Assembly: GCF_001005725.1 (NCBI RefSeq)
Contig: NZ_LBIC01000005.1
Location: 1 to 45,000, forward strand
Direction of reading: 5' to 3'
DNA from: Sphingobium chungbukense
GTDB lineage: Bacteria; Pseudomonadota; Alphaproteobacteria; Sphingomonadales; Sphingomonadaceae
DNA: 45,000 nt
Shown here piece by piece: positions 35,328 to 45,000 of the stretch. Below the pieces are notes generated by a model. The model was not told the DNA's origin, searched no databases, and saw only the letters and a list, made by a program, of their open reading frames with translations. Positions within the stretch are counted from its first letter, which is position 1. Each line of letters begins with the position of its first letter. The position numbers and the translations under genes are program-made.

Positions 35328-38282
35328 TTATGCAGCAATCGTCGCGGAGTTGTTAACCGGTTCCCGCAACACGCGATTGTAAAGCCATCCGATCCCGATC
35401 AGGCTGAACCCCAATGCCAGGAAAGAGGCGATCCGAAGCAAGCCGGTGAGGCCGGAGGCATCGAACAGAAACACCTTGGCTACTGCCGCGAGCATCAACA
35501 GCAGCGAGGCGATCCGCCAATCCCGCGCCCGTTTGCGAATGCCCCAGAGCAGGAAGCCGATCGCGAGGCCTAGCGCCAGCACCGACCGCAATATATCCTC
35601 CGCCTGGCCAAGCCCGGGCACGGTCAGCAAGGACCCGACGAATATCTGCCGCAGCATCGCCAGTCCGAACCAGGCGATCAGTCCCATGCGGAGCATATCC
35701 GCGGGTCGCTTTGCCCATTGCCAGCTCTGCTCCATCACCAGGAGCGCGACAAAGGCCAAACCGAAGGCAGGCGGCAACAGATTGGCCAGCGGCAGGCTTC
35801 CGACCTGTTGCGGGAACCATAGCGGATCGTGCAGCACCACCGTATAGACCAGCATATGCGCCAGTCCCGTGGTGACGGCTGCAAGTCCCTGAGGCTGCCA
35901 TGTCGCCAGCGGGAAGGGGAGGCGAAGGCCCTGTTGATCCCACCGCTGGAACGCGAGCCCCGCTCCGATCAGCAAAGCCTCCCAAACCGTCCGCTCCGCC
36001 AGGGCGAGGCGCGTTACGTCGGCAGGCCCCGTCAGGCCGAAAAGCTGCTTATAGCCGATATGCACGGCGACACCGGCCATGACGCCCGCCATGATCCAGC
36101 CACCCCGCCGGGCCCATGGCCCGACCGTTTCACCGGCACGCCACAGGGCAAGGCCCAGCAACAGCGCTGGCAGGGCCAGCCGCTGCAATACCGCTCCCGG
36201 CGCGGGCAAATCCCGGACCAGCATGGGCTCTGCCGTCAGCGAAAGCAGCGCGCGGCCCAGCCACATCCCCAGCGGCCAGCAGGCCCACAGCAGCACGAGC
36301 AACGCTGCCACCGCCAGCCCCGGCAGCATCCGCCCGACCGCCAACCGCCGCGCACCCTCCGCCAGAGCGGCCAGTCCCAGGGCGGCCGCGACCGCCAACC
36401 AAAGTCCGGGCACGACCTGCGCCGCCGCGCCATAGGCCAGCAGCACGGCCACGCCCTGCGCGACCATCCGACCTTCGGCAAATTTCGCTCGCCATGCAAA
36501 CAGCGCCGCCATCGCCGCCACCGCACCCCAGCGCAGAACGCCCTGCGCTGGTAGATTCGTACTCGTCTGGCCCCACAGCCGCGCCATCTCCACCGATCCG
36601 GCGAGCAGCACGACCGCCGCAAAGGCAAAGGCCCAGCCGCTCCATTCGACACGCGGGTCCTGCGCCCGTTCCGCGAGGACGAGCAGCCCCGCCGTCACCG
36701 CCGCGACTACGACCGGCAACATCCAGTCGGCCAGCCCCAAACCACCCGCGATGACCAGCAACAATGCCCCGGCGCTTGCCAGTGTCACGAAGCGGGCATT
36801 GTTCCGTCGCCCTTCGCAACGCCATCCCAAAGCCATCGCCACCCCCGGCAATGCCGCCGCCGCCAGCGCCAGCAGGGCAAATTCCCCGTCCAGTCCGGCG
36901 CGCCAGAAATGCCCCAGTCCCAGGAAGAACCCGCCGAGAGCCAGTCCGGCGATCTGCCCGGCCTCGACCAGCCCGCCCACGCGCCAGACCCGCCAGATCG
37001 CCGCTCCGCCATAGATCGCCACCATTCCCAGCAGGACGAGCGTGAAGCGCCCCATTTCCGGATCGGGCCACACCGCCGCCAGCAACAAGGCGACGCCCGC
37101 GCCGACCGCTGCCAGAGGTCGCAAAGCCGCCTCCCGGCCCAGCCAGACCAGCGCCACCGAAAGCAATCCGAACAATCCCCATTGCAGCAGGCCAAAGCCC
37201 CCGGTCGCCACCAGCGCCGCCATCTGCGCCGCCGCCACGATTGCCGCGCCGACCCGCAGCAACGTGCCCCGCGTTTCCGAAAAGGCGAATAGCGGCAGGC
37301 CCACGCCCAACATCAGCACCAGCAGCCCGACTGATAGCGACGAGGCCCAATCCAGCGCGCCCATGGCGAGCATGATCGCGCCCCAACCGGCCCCGCCGAT
37401 CAGCGCGCTCACGCCCAGCCACATCCACCGCTGCGTCCGCGACAGCACGGTAAGGCCGCCTACCGCCAGAGCCAGATAGCAACTGAGCAGCGGCACATTG
37501 GGTTGCCCCGCCTCGACCAGCGCGGGCGCGGCCAAACCGCCGACCAGCCCCAGCAGCGCGCTCGGCGCTCCGAAGCGCAGTGACAGCGCCATGGCGAGCC
37601 CGGTCACGCCCGCCAGCCCGACAAACGCGATACCCGGTCCGATCAGGCCGTATAGCGTATGCGCCGCCAGGATGCTGACATAGAGCGTCGCCAGTCCTGC
37701 TCCGGAAAGCGCCTGCCGCACGCGCGGATCGCGTACTCGTTCTTCCTGGCGCAGCGCCAGTTCCGCGCCGCCGATCAGGGCACCGCCGAACAACAGGCCC
37801 ATCACGATCCGCACCAGCGGCGACAGCAGCCCCGCATCGATCGAATATTTGACCAGCAGCACGCCCGCGACCGCCAGTGTCGCGCCACCCGCCCAGATCG
37901 GCAGGCGGCGGCCGAACAGATCTTCGAAGCTGAAAGAGGGGTGACGGGGCGCTTCGATCCGTTCCGCCGGTTCGGCCATGGGCTCGTCGATCGGCGCCGC
38001 GGGGGGAGGGGGTTCGAGGCCGACGGCCCGTCGCTCCACGATCGCCGCGGACCGCAATGCGCGCGCCTCCGCAGCATCGCTGCCATCATCCTTTCGCCCC
38101 TCGTCCCAGGGGGTAGGCCGAGATGGTCGAACCTCGCCATCGAACGGCTGCGGTGCAAGGGCAGCACGGGCAAGCGCCGCGCCGCCCTCCAGCACCGCCA
38201 ATCGCTGCTCGGCGGCCTTCAACCGTCCGCGCATATCGAACAGCAGCACCCCGAAAACCAGCAGAACAAGCGCCATGAACAT
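35328..38282 (-). CDS. DUF2339 multi-span membrane protein
   Basis: About 984 residues, starting at ATG 38282 after AGGGGTGCGACTC. An N-terminal anchor (LVLLVFGVLLFDM) and coiled segment (LKAAEQRLAVLE) precede a Pro-rich linker and then a long chain of more than 20 hydrophobic helices. The stretch FGRRLPIWAGGATLAVAGVL at the beginning of the membrane part is the recognisable DUF2339 mark. Function is unknown; such proteins are often near cell-envelope genes. The 5' end lies opposite tetR. The gene ends 24 bases before the start of the fused acyltransferase and could be cotranscribed with it. Confidence 0.85.
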   Translation of the reverse strand: MFMALVLLVFGVLLFDMRGRLKAAEQRLAVLEGGAALARAALAPQPFDGEVRPSRPTPWDEGRKDDGSDAAEARALRSAAIVERRAVGLEPPPPAAPIDEPMAEPAERIEAPRHPSFSFEDLFGRRLPIWAGGATLAVAGVLLVKYSIDAGLLSPLVRIVMGLLFGGALIGGAELALRQEERVRDPRVRQALSGAGLATLYVSILAAHTLYGLIGPGIAFVGLAGVTGLAMALSLRFGAPSALLGLVGGLAAPALVEAGQPNVPLLSCYLALAVGGLTVLSRTQRWMWLGVSALIGGAGWGAIMLAMGALDWASSLSVGLLVLMLGVGLPLFAFSETRGTLLRVGAAIVAAAQMAALVATGGFGLLQWGLFGLLSVALVWLGREAALRPLAAVGAGVALLLAAVWPDPEMGRFTLVLLGMVAIYGGAAIWRVWRVGGLVEAGQIAGLALGGFFLGLGHFWRAGLDGEFALLALAAAALPGVAMALGWRCEGRRNNARFVTLASAGALLLVIAGGLGLADWMLPVVVAAVTAGLLVLAERAQDPRVEWSGWAFAFAAVVLLAGSVEMARLWGQTSTNLPAQGVLRWGAVAAMAALFAWRAKFAEGRMVAQGVAVLLAYGAAAQVVPGLWLAVAAALGLAALAEGARRLAVGRMLPGLAVAALLVLLWACWPLGMWLGRALLSLTAEPMLVRDLPAPGAVLQRLALPALLLGLALWRAGETVGPWARRGGWIMAGVMAGVAVHIGYKQLFGLTGPADVTRLALAERTVWEALLIGAGLAFQRWDQQGLRLPFPLATWQPQGLAAVTTGLAHMLVYTVVLHDPLWFPQQVGSLPLANLLPPAFGLAFVALLVMEQSWQWAKRPADMLRMGLIAWFGLAMLRQIFVGSLLTVPGLGQAEDILRSVLALGLAIGFLLWGIRKRARDWRIASLLLMLAAVAKVFLFDASGLTGLLRIASFLALGFSLIGIGWLYNRVLREPVNNSATIAA

Positions 38283-38338
38283 GAGTCGCACCCCTGAATC
38301 CCTGCGGAACGATCCATCGCCTACCGCAAAATTATACA

Positions 38339-38362
38339 CTGTTCAATAAAATAATTAGACAG
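38339..38362. promoter_or_regulatory. Probable TetR operator, CTGTTCAAT-AAAATA-ATTAGACAG
   Basis: A near-perfect dyad with 9-base arms (two mismatched pairs) around a 6-base AT spacer, 30 bases before the tetR start. It abuts TGTATAAT on the minus strand (38333-38340), the likely -10 of the divergent DUF2339 gene. A TetR dimer bound here would hinder both promoters. Confidence 0.6.
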
Positions 38363-38391
38363 CGTTCAATTCGCGTCCTATCGCTTCTCCC

Positions 38392-39003
38392 ATGGGAAGA
38401 CGCTCCGACCATAGCCGCGAAGAACTGGAGGCATTGATCATCGCTGAAGGGCACCGCCACATGGCGGAAGCCGGCTTCGCCAAATTCTCCTCGCGCGAAG
38501 TGGCCAAGCGGATCGGTTATTCGGTGGGCACGCTCTATAACATATTCGGCAGCTACGACCGGCTGATCATCGCCATCAACACCCGCACCTTCCGTCTCTG
38601 GGCGGCCTGGCTGGAGGAGGGTCTTGCCGGCAATCCGCAAGATCGCCCCCAAGACCGTATCGCCGCGCTGGTGGAGGGCTATTTCAGTTTTGCCCAGGAA
38701 AACACCCATATCTGGATGGCGATCTACGACCACCGCCTGCCGCCCGGCATTCCCATGCCGCAGGATTATGCCGGGCAGCGCGCGGGCCTGACCGAAATCG
38801 TCGTGCGCGAGGTCGCCGCCGTCCTGCCCTGCGAAACGAGGGACATCGCTCCGCGCCTTGCCCGCTCGCTGGTGGCGACGGTTCACGGCCATTGCACCTT
38901 CGCGCTCAACGGCAGCTTCGCCCTGCTGGGGGAAACCGACCCGCTCGAAATGGCCACGGCCCGCGTCAAGGAAAGCTTGAGGGCTGCGGGGGCAAAGCTG
39001 TAA
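38392..39003 (+). CDS. TetR/AcrR-family regulator
   Basis: A 203-residue regulator. The DNA-binding part at 10-60 (EALIIAEGHRHMAEAGFAKF, REVAKRIGYSVGTLYNIFGSYDRL) is standard TetR. The rest is the helical ligand/dimer domain, with WLEEGLAGNPQD and the TetR_C-like EGYFSFAQENTHIWMAIYDHR. Ligand unknown. It starts a plus-strand run with the desaturase-like gene 26 bases after and probably represses itself and the DUF2339 gene through the dyad upstream. Confidence 0.9.
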   Translation: MGRRSDHSREELEALIIAEGHRHMAEAGFAKFSSREVAKRIGYSVGTLYNIFGSYDRLIIAINTRTFRLWAAWLEEGLAGNPQDRPQDRIAALVEGYFSFAQENTHIWMAIYDHRLPPGIPMPQDYAGQRAGLTEIVVREVAAVLPCETRDIAPRLARSLVATVHGHCTFALNGSFALLGETDPLEMATARVKESLRAAGAKL

Positions 39004-39029
39004 TAAGGGCGCTTACAGGGGAAAACATC

Positions 39030-40178
39030 ATGGCAAGCTGGTTCGAAAGCCTGGAACGCGACCTGCAATCGCCGCTTGCGGTGCGGCGTCTGGGCAGTGG
39101 ATGGTTCTCCGGCTTTTTCGCGCTGCTGTTGAGCGTCACCGGGCTCTGCCTGGTGATGGCGTTGCGCTGGCCGGACTGGTTCGCGACGCCCGAGCTGGCG
39201 GCGTTGCACCAATGGGGCGGCCTGCGTCCGCTGGTCCACGCACTGCTGATCGGCGGCTATGGGCTGGCGCTCCTGAGTTTGTTGCTTCGCCCGCGCAAGG
39301 CGATCGGCGTCACCGCGCTCATCATCGCCTTGCTCGCCACGCTGCTGGGCGGGGCGGAGGTCCAGCCCAGCGAAACCCATGATTGGGGCGTGTTCTTCGG
39401 CGTCGATTTCTTCGCCGTCAACATGGTCGCCACCGGCCTCATGTTCGCGCCGATCGAGCGCCTCTTCCCCCATAGGGCGCAGCAGCGCCTGTTCCGCCAG
39501 GAATGGCGCGAGGATCTCTTCTATTACCTCATCAGTTCGATGATGGTACAGTTCATCACCTTCCTCGCGCTGGCGCCGTCGGGCTATATCAACGCGGTCA
39601 CCACCAGCCTCGCGGGCATCCGCGCCCTAGTCGCCAGCCAGCCCTGGCCGCTCCAGTTCCTGGAAGTGGTGCTGCTGACCGATCTTGTCCAATATTGGTT
39701 CCACCGCGCCTTCCACCGCGTACCGTTCCTCTGGGGGTTCCACGCGGTACATCATTCGGCAAAGGCGATGGACTGGCTGGCGGGCGCGCGCATGCATTTC
39801 TTCGAGATCATCGCGCTGCGCGGCGTGACGTCGCTGCCGCTGCTCACCTTCGGTTTCTCGCCCCTGGTGATGCAGGCCTATATCGGCTTCGTCTATATCT
39901 ATTCCTCACTGCTTCACGCCAATCTGCGCGGCGATTTCAACCGCCTGGGCGCCATCGTCGCGACCCCGCGCTTCCACCATTGGCATCATGCGATAGAGGA
40001 TGTCGCGGTCGACAAGAATTTCGCGATCCACTTCCCCTTTCTGGACCGCCTGTTCGGGACTCATCACCTGCCCGACGGCCAGTGGCCCGGCGGCTATGGC
40101 GTGCCCGAACAGGTGCCCCAGGGCTATCGCGCGCAATTCCTCTATCCCTTCCGTCGAAAGCAGGACGCTGCCCTTTGA
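39030..40178 (+). CDS. Sterol desaturase / fatty acid hydroxylase family protein
   Basis: A 382-residue membrane enzyme with a di-iron site. The His motifs of the family are present: HRAFH (225-229), HAVHH (238-242), His296 and HHWHH (316-320). The N-terminal 150 residues contain four hydrophobic helices, longer than the minimal family. Members hydroxylate or desaturate fatty acyl chains, sterols or carotenoids; the substrate cannot be read off. Its start follows ACAGGGGAAAACATC. Placed behind tetR, it is likely controlled by it. Confidence 0.88.
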   Translation: MASWFESLERDLQSPLAVRRLGSGWFSGFFALLLSVTGLCLVMALRWPDWFATPELAALHQWGGLRPLVHALLIGGYGLALLSLLLRPRKAIGVTALIIALLATLLGGAEVQPSETHDWGVFFGVDFFAVNMVATGLMFAPIERLFPHRAQQRLFRQEWREDLFYYLISSMMVQFITFLALAPSGYINAVTTSLAGIRALVASQPWPLQFLEVVLLTDLVQYWFHRAFHRVPFLWGFHAVHHSAKAMDWLAGARMHFFEIIALRGVTSLPLLTFGFSPLVMQAYIGFVYIYSSLLHANLRGDFNRLGAIVATPRFHHWHHAIEDVAVDKNFAIHFPFLDRLFGTHHLPDGQWPGGYGVPEQVPQGYRAQFLYPFRRKQDAAL

Positions 40179-40222
40179 ATCTGCTATGATCGCGTCACAC
40201 CCATGCAAGGGGGACTCGCGCC

Positions 40223-40858
40223 ATGGTCTACTGGAAACTCAAGGGCCGGGAATTTGCCAACTGCAATTGCGAATATGGCTGCAACTGCCAGTTCGGCGGT
40301 TTGCCGGACAAGGGGCATTGCCAGGCCGCCGTCGGCATCGCCATCGATGAAGGCCATCATGGCGACACCGACCTGTCGGGCCTCAACATAGCGGGCGTCT
40401 TCCGCTGGCCGGGGCCGATCCATGAAGGACAGGGCGAATGCGTGGCCTTCGTCGACGAACGGGCCACCCAAGCGCAGCGTAACGCCCTGCTGACCATCAT
40501 GACCGGGGGCGATACCGATCCCTTTGCCACGGTGTTCGCGGTCTTCGCCTCCACCATCACCACCATGCACGAACCGCTGTTCGTGCCGGTGGATTTCGAG
40601 GTCGACATCGAAGGCCGCAAAGGCAGGTTGCGTATAGCCGGTCATCTGGAAATGGACGGCGAACCGATCCGCAGCCCCGTGAATGGTGCCGAAATCCGCG
40701 CCCAAATCCGCTTGCCCGACGGTTTCGAATATGAAGTGGCGGAGGTCGGATCGGGCGCCAGCCGGTCGATCGACCCGATGCAGCTCGCCCATCGGTCGAG
40801 CTACGGCCAGTTCGCCTATCTCCATCTCGACAGCCATGGCGTCGTCAAGGGCGGGTAA
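40223..40858 (+). CDS. DUF1326 protein with Cys-rich N-terminus
   Basis: A 211-residue soluble protein. The first 26 residues hold FANCNCEYGCNCQFGG (Cys14, 16, 20, 22), a CxCxxxCxC arrangement suited to bind a soft metal. The rest is a compact beta-rich DUF1326 domain with FRWPGPIHEGQG and TGGDTDPFATVFAVFAS. Its stop overlaps the ATG of the DUF2182 gene (TAATG), so the two are translated together. I know of no assigned function; the pair may form a metal-handling system (inference). Confidence 0.85.
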   Translation: MVYWKLKGREFANCNCEYGCNCQFGGLPDKGHCQAAVGIAIDEGHHGDTDLSGLNIAGVFRWPGPIHEGQGECVAFVDERATQAQRNALLTIMTGGDTDPFATVFAVFASTITTMHEPLFVPVDFEVDIEGRKGRLRIAGHLEMDGEPIRSPVNGAEIRAQIRLPDGFEYEVAEVGSGASRSIDPMQLAHRSSYGQFAYLHLDSHGVVKGG

Positions 40859-41697
40859 TGTCTGAGGTGGAGGCGATGCTTGCCCGGCATCGCATCCTGT
40901 CCATCGTGGCGCTCGCCACGCTGATCCTGCTGGCCTGGGGTTGGTTGTTGCTGGGCGCGGGCATGGACATGGCGCCGACCGCATCGATCATGCCCTCCGG
41001 CCTAGCGCCGCAAGATTCGATGCCCGACCCGATGCCGAACCCGATGATGGCGATGACCATGTCGGCCGATGTCCCCTGGTCGGCAGGCCGGTTCGCGCTG
41101 ACGCTGGTCATGTGGTGGGTGATGATGGTGGCGATGATGCTGCCGTCCGCCGCGCCGATGATCCTTCTCTACGCTCGCGTCGTCGCACATCGCGATCCGG
41201 CCCGGCGTCCGGCGACCGAGAGCTTCCTGGCGGGTTATCTGCTGGCCTGGGGGCTGTTCTCCCTGCTCGTGACGATGGCGCAATGGCGCCTGAGCGCAGC
41301 CGCCATGTTCGCCCCGATGGCGATGGCCTCGTCCAGCCGCTGGCTGTCGGCCGGATTGCTGGTGGCGGCGGGCCTCTATCAGCTCAGTCCCTGGAAGGAC
41401 GCCTGCCTGCGCCAGTGCCGCAACCCCGCGCTATTTCTCAGCCGCCATTATCGGACGGGCCGGATGGGTGCGCTGCGCATGGGAATGATTCACGGCGCCT
41501 GGTGCGTGGGTTGCTGCTGGATGCTCATGGCGCTGCTGTTCGTGGGCGGTATCATGAACCTTGCGTGGATCGCACTGCTGACGGTGCTGGTGGCGCTGGA
41601 AAAGCTGTTGCCATGGGGACGGCTGGTTGCGCTGACGGCAGGCCTGGCATGCATGCTGCTGGGGGTGCTTCTCGTGGCCCGCGGCGGGATCGGATAG
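40858..41697 (+). CDS. DUF2182 integral membrane protein, Met-rich
   Basis: A 279-residue membrane protein with six or so helices. After helix 1, residues 36-68 carry nine Met (M36, 38, 45, 55, 59, 63, 64, 66, 68), then come MWWVMMVAMMLP and HGAWCVGCCWMLM. The Met-rich loop and the Cys/His motif in a helix resemble copper- or other soft-metal-binding segments. The family is described as predicted metal-binding. Start overlaps DUF1326, with which it forms a likely functional pair. Confidence 0.87.
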   Translation: MSEVEAMLARHRILSIVALATLILLAWGWLLLGAGMDMAPTASIMPSGLAPQDSMPDPMPNPMMAMTMSADVPWSAGRFALTLVMWWVMMVAMMLPSAAPMILLYARVVAHRDPARRPATESFLAGYLLAWGLFSLLVTMAQWRLSAAAMFAPMAMASSSRWLSAGLLVAAGLYQLSPWKDACLRQCRNPALFLSRHYRTGRMGALRMGMIHGAWCVGCCWMLMALLFVGGIMNLAWIALLTVLVALEKLLPWGRLVALTAGLACMLLGVLLVARGGIG

Positions 41698-41711
41698 CGG
41701 CCGCGGAAAAA

Positions 41712-41870
41712 TCACCGTGCCGGCTGCAAATGCCGCCGTTCCATTTCATCCAGCACGGCCTGTTCGAAGTCGGTCGGATTGGCCGGATCGCGCATATCGC
41801 GGTTGATTGCGCGAAGCTCATCGTCCGAAAGGGACGCTGCATCCGCTGCATCCTTCAGATAATCGTGCAT
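41712..41870 (-). CDS. Small acidic protein, 52 residues, unknown function
   Basis: A short gene on the minus strand, convergent with DUF2182. ATG 41870 is preceded by GGAGACTCGCC, a good ribosome site. The protein is acidic and helical: MHDYLKDAADAASLSDDEL, then INRDMRDPANPTDFEQAVLD and a basic end (MERRHLQPAR). Composition is unlike chance frames of GC-rich DNA. Candidate roles are regulator or adaptor; no family recognised. Only 130 bases separate it from the katG stop, but a terminator lies between. Confidence 0.65.
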   Translation of the reverse strand: MHDYLKDAADAASLSDDELRAINRDMRDPANPTDFEQAVLDEMERRHLQPAR

Positions 41871-41945
41871 GGCGAGTCTCCGCAGAGCGACGATCGCATT
41901 GTCGCATGAATGGAGCCACGCCTCAATTCACCGGAAAGATTATGC

Positions 41946-41983
41946 CGAAAAGACGGAGGCCGCTCCCAGAAAGAGCGGCCTCC
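41946..41983 (-). terminator. Intrinsic terminator of katG
   Basis: An 11-bp stem (GGAGGCCGCTC / GAGCGGCCTCC) with a 7-base loop, followed on the minus strand by GTCTTTTC, about 20 bases after the katG stop. Confidence 0.8.
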
Positions 41984-42000
41984 TTCATCACCGCGCAGCT

Positions 42001-44223
<2,223 letters not shown>

Positions 44224-44368
44224 CTATTTCCTTTCGGCTTCTCCTACGACGATGATAGACGATGCCCGCCAGGGCGTGAACACTCCGGGCCATGTTATTT
44301 TTCCGATAACAGTGTGGAATTTATTGCATGAAACGGCCTGCTCGCGCGGACCGCTTCATGCCCTTTCG

Positions 44369-44833
44369 TCAGATCGCAAAGGCGAAGTGCCCCGCCCCTT
44401 TTTGCAGGCGCCGCCAATTGTCGGCATCCATGTGAATGAGCGTGTTGTGGTCGCCCCCTTCGAACCAGACATCCCCGTCGCTCAGCATATCGTCGTCGAG
44501 GATGGTCTTGAGGCCATAGGCCGCGCCGACCGGAGGAATAGCGCCCAGCTCGCAATCGGGGAAGAGTGCGGCGGTGGTGTGCTCCTCGGCCAGCGATACG
44601 TCGCGCGCAAGCCATTGCTGAAGGAAATTGAAGCTTACATGCTTGGAGGCAGGCAGCACGGCCAGCATATATTGGTCGCCCGCCTGCACCAGCACCGCCT
44701 TGGCCACCCGCTTGCCCGGAATGTGGGCGGCCTGCGCCACCCGCGCCATTTCGGCCGCGGGTTCGTGCATCAACTCGTCAAATCTCGTGCCGCAGCGGTC
44801 CATATAGCTGCGCAATTTTCCGGAAATCGCCAT
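44369..44833 (-). CDS. YbaK/ProX-type aminoacyl-tRNA deacylase-like protein
   Basis: A 154-residue single-domain protein of the YbaK/aminoacyl-tRNA-editing fold. Motifs include IPGKRVAKAVLVQAGDQYMLAVLPA (with the conserved Lys), LGAIPPVGAAYGLKTILDDD and WFEGGDHNTLIHMDADNWRRL. Members clear mischarged tRNA or related esters in the cytoplasm. ATG 44833 is chosen because GGAGGATGTC precedes it; the frame opens 37 codons earlier but that part is Arg/Pro-rich and lacks a signal. It is a stand-alone gene. Confidence 0.83.
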   Translation of the reverse strand: MAISGKLRSYMDRCGTRFDELMHEPAAEMARVAQAAHIPGKRVAKAVLVQAGDQYMLAVLPASKHVSFNFLQQWLARDVSLAEEHTTAALFPDCELGAIPPVGAAYGLKTILDDDMLSDGDVWFEGGDHNTLIHMDADNWRRLQKGAGHFAFAI

Positions 44834-45000
44834 GACATCCTCCATCCACACGCCGCTTTTGGGGGCATGGGCGGCCGGACGTCTGGCGGGGTGCCGGTCA
44901 AGGGGCCGACACGCGGGCGGGCGGGCGGATCTGGCCAATGCCATCCAATGATCAAGGGATAGCAGATTCCAACCCGATAACCAATGCGGAAGGGGGCATT

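Noticed and set aside
32694..35573. 959-codon plus-strand frame opposite the fused acyltransferase
   Set aside because: Composition dominated by Arg, His, Gln and Pro. The minus-strand frame holds three known domains with intact motifs.

Overview
The window is GC-rich (mid-60s percent by eye), densely coding DNA from an alphaproteobacterium. It is most probably a sphingomonad (Sphingobium, Sphingomonas or Novosphingobium type). The case rests on a MucR/Ros-like regulator, a Tad/Cpa pilus operon, a fused MFS/PlsC/AMP-ligase phospholipid enzyme, many TTG and GTG starts, and dispersed repeats resembling those I associate with such genomes. The genus is inference. I saw no rRNA, tRNA, CRISPR array, transposase or integrase.

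Layout. 1-743: no supportable gene. 894-2785 (minus): a MucR-like regulator lacking its zinc cysteine, a possible small RNA with a strong terminator, and an HU protein. 3136-10895 (plus): an accessory surface block made of a TpsB-type outer-membrane transporter with no TpsA exoprotein beside it, a 2-oxoglutarate/Fe(II) oxygenase of prolyl-hydroxylase type, a lipoprotein with a collagen-like Gly-Pro-Ser/Thr stalk and a duplicated head domain, a degenerate EAL protein, a small autotransporter barrel and an orphan ParB. 20925-10902 (minus): a 12-gene, mostly overlapping Tad pilus operon, cpaB-rcpA-tadZ-tadA-tadB-tadC-tadD-small gene-tadG-flp-tadE-cpaA. Its CpaA-like peptidase appears to have lost both catalytic aspartates.

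24343-21247 (minus): phhA, an aromatic aminotransferase and hpd, converting phenylalanine through tyrosine and 4-hydroxyphenylpyruvate to homogentisate. 29741-24450 (minus) is hutI-hutH-hutG-hutU, and divergently 29821-31871 (plus) is hutF-hutC. Together they encode the five-step histidine route through formylglutamate, under a HutC repressor. 35303-31908 (minus) is a fused lysophospholipid transporter/acyltransferase/acyl-ACP synthetase. 38282-35328 is a giant DUF2339 membrane protein, divergent from a TetR regulator that leads a plus-strand run: TetR, a sterol-desaturase-like di-iron enzyme, DUF1326 and Met-rich DUF2182. The right end (minus) holds a 52-residue acidic protein, katG with its terminator, and a YbaK-like deacylase.

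The most interesting signals are three. First, a proline-hydroxylase-like enzyme lies next to a collagen-like surface protein and a TpsB porin. Second, a recurring palindrome (TTTGCGT-NN-ACGCAAA and variants) lies 10-50 bases before several surface-block genes and before the Tad operon. Third, the pilus locus carries an apparently non-catalytic prepilin peptidase.
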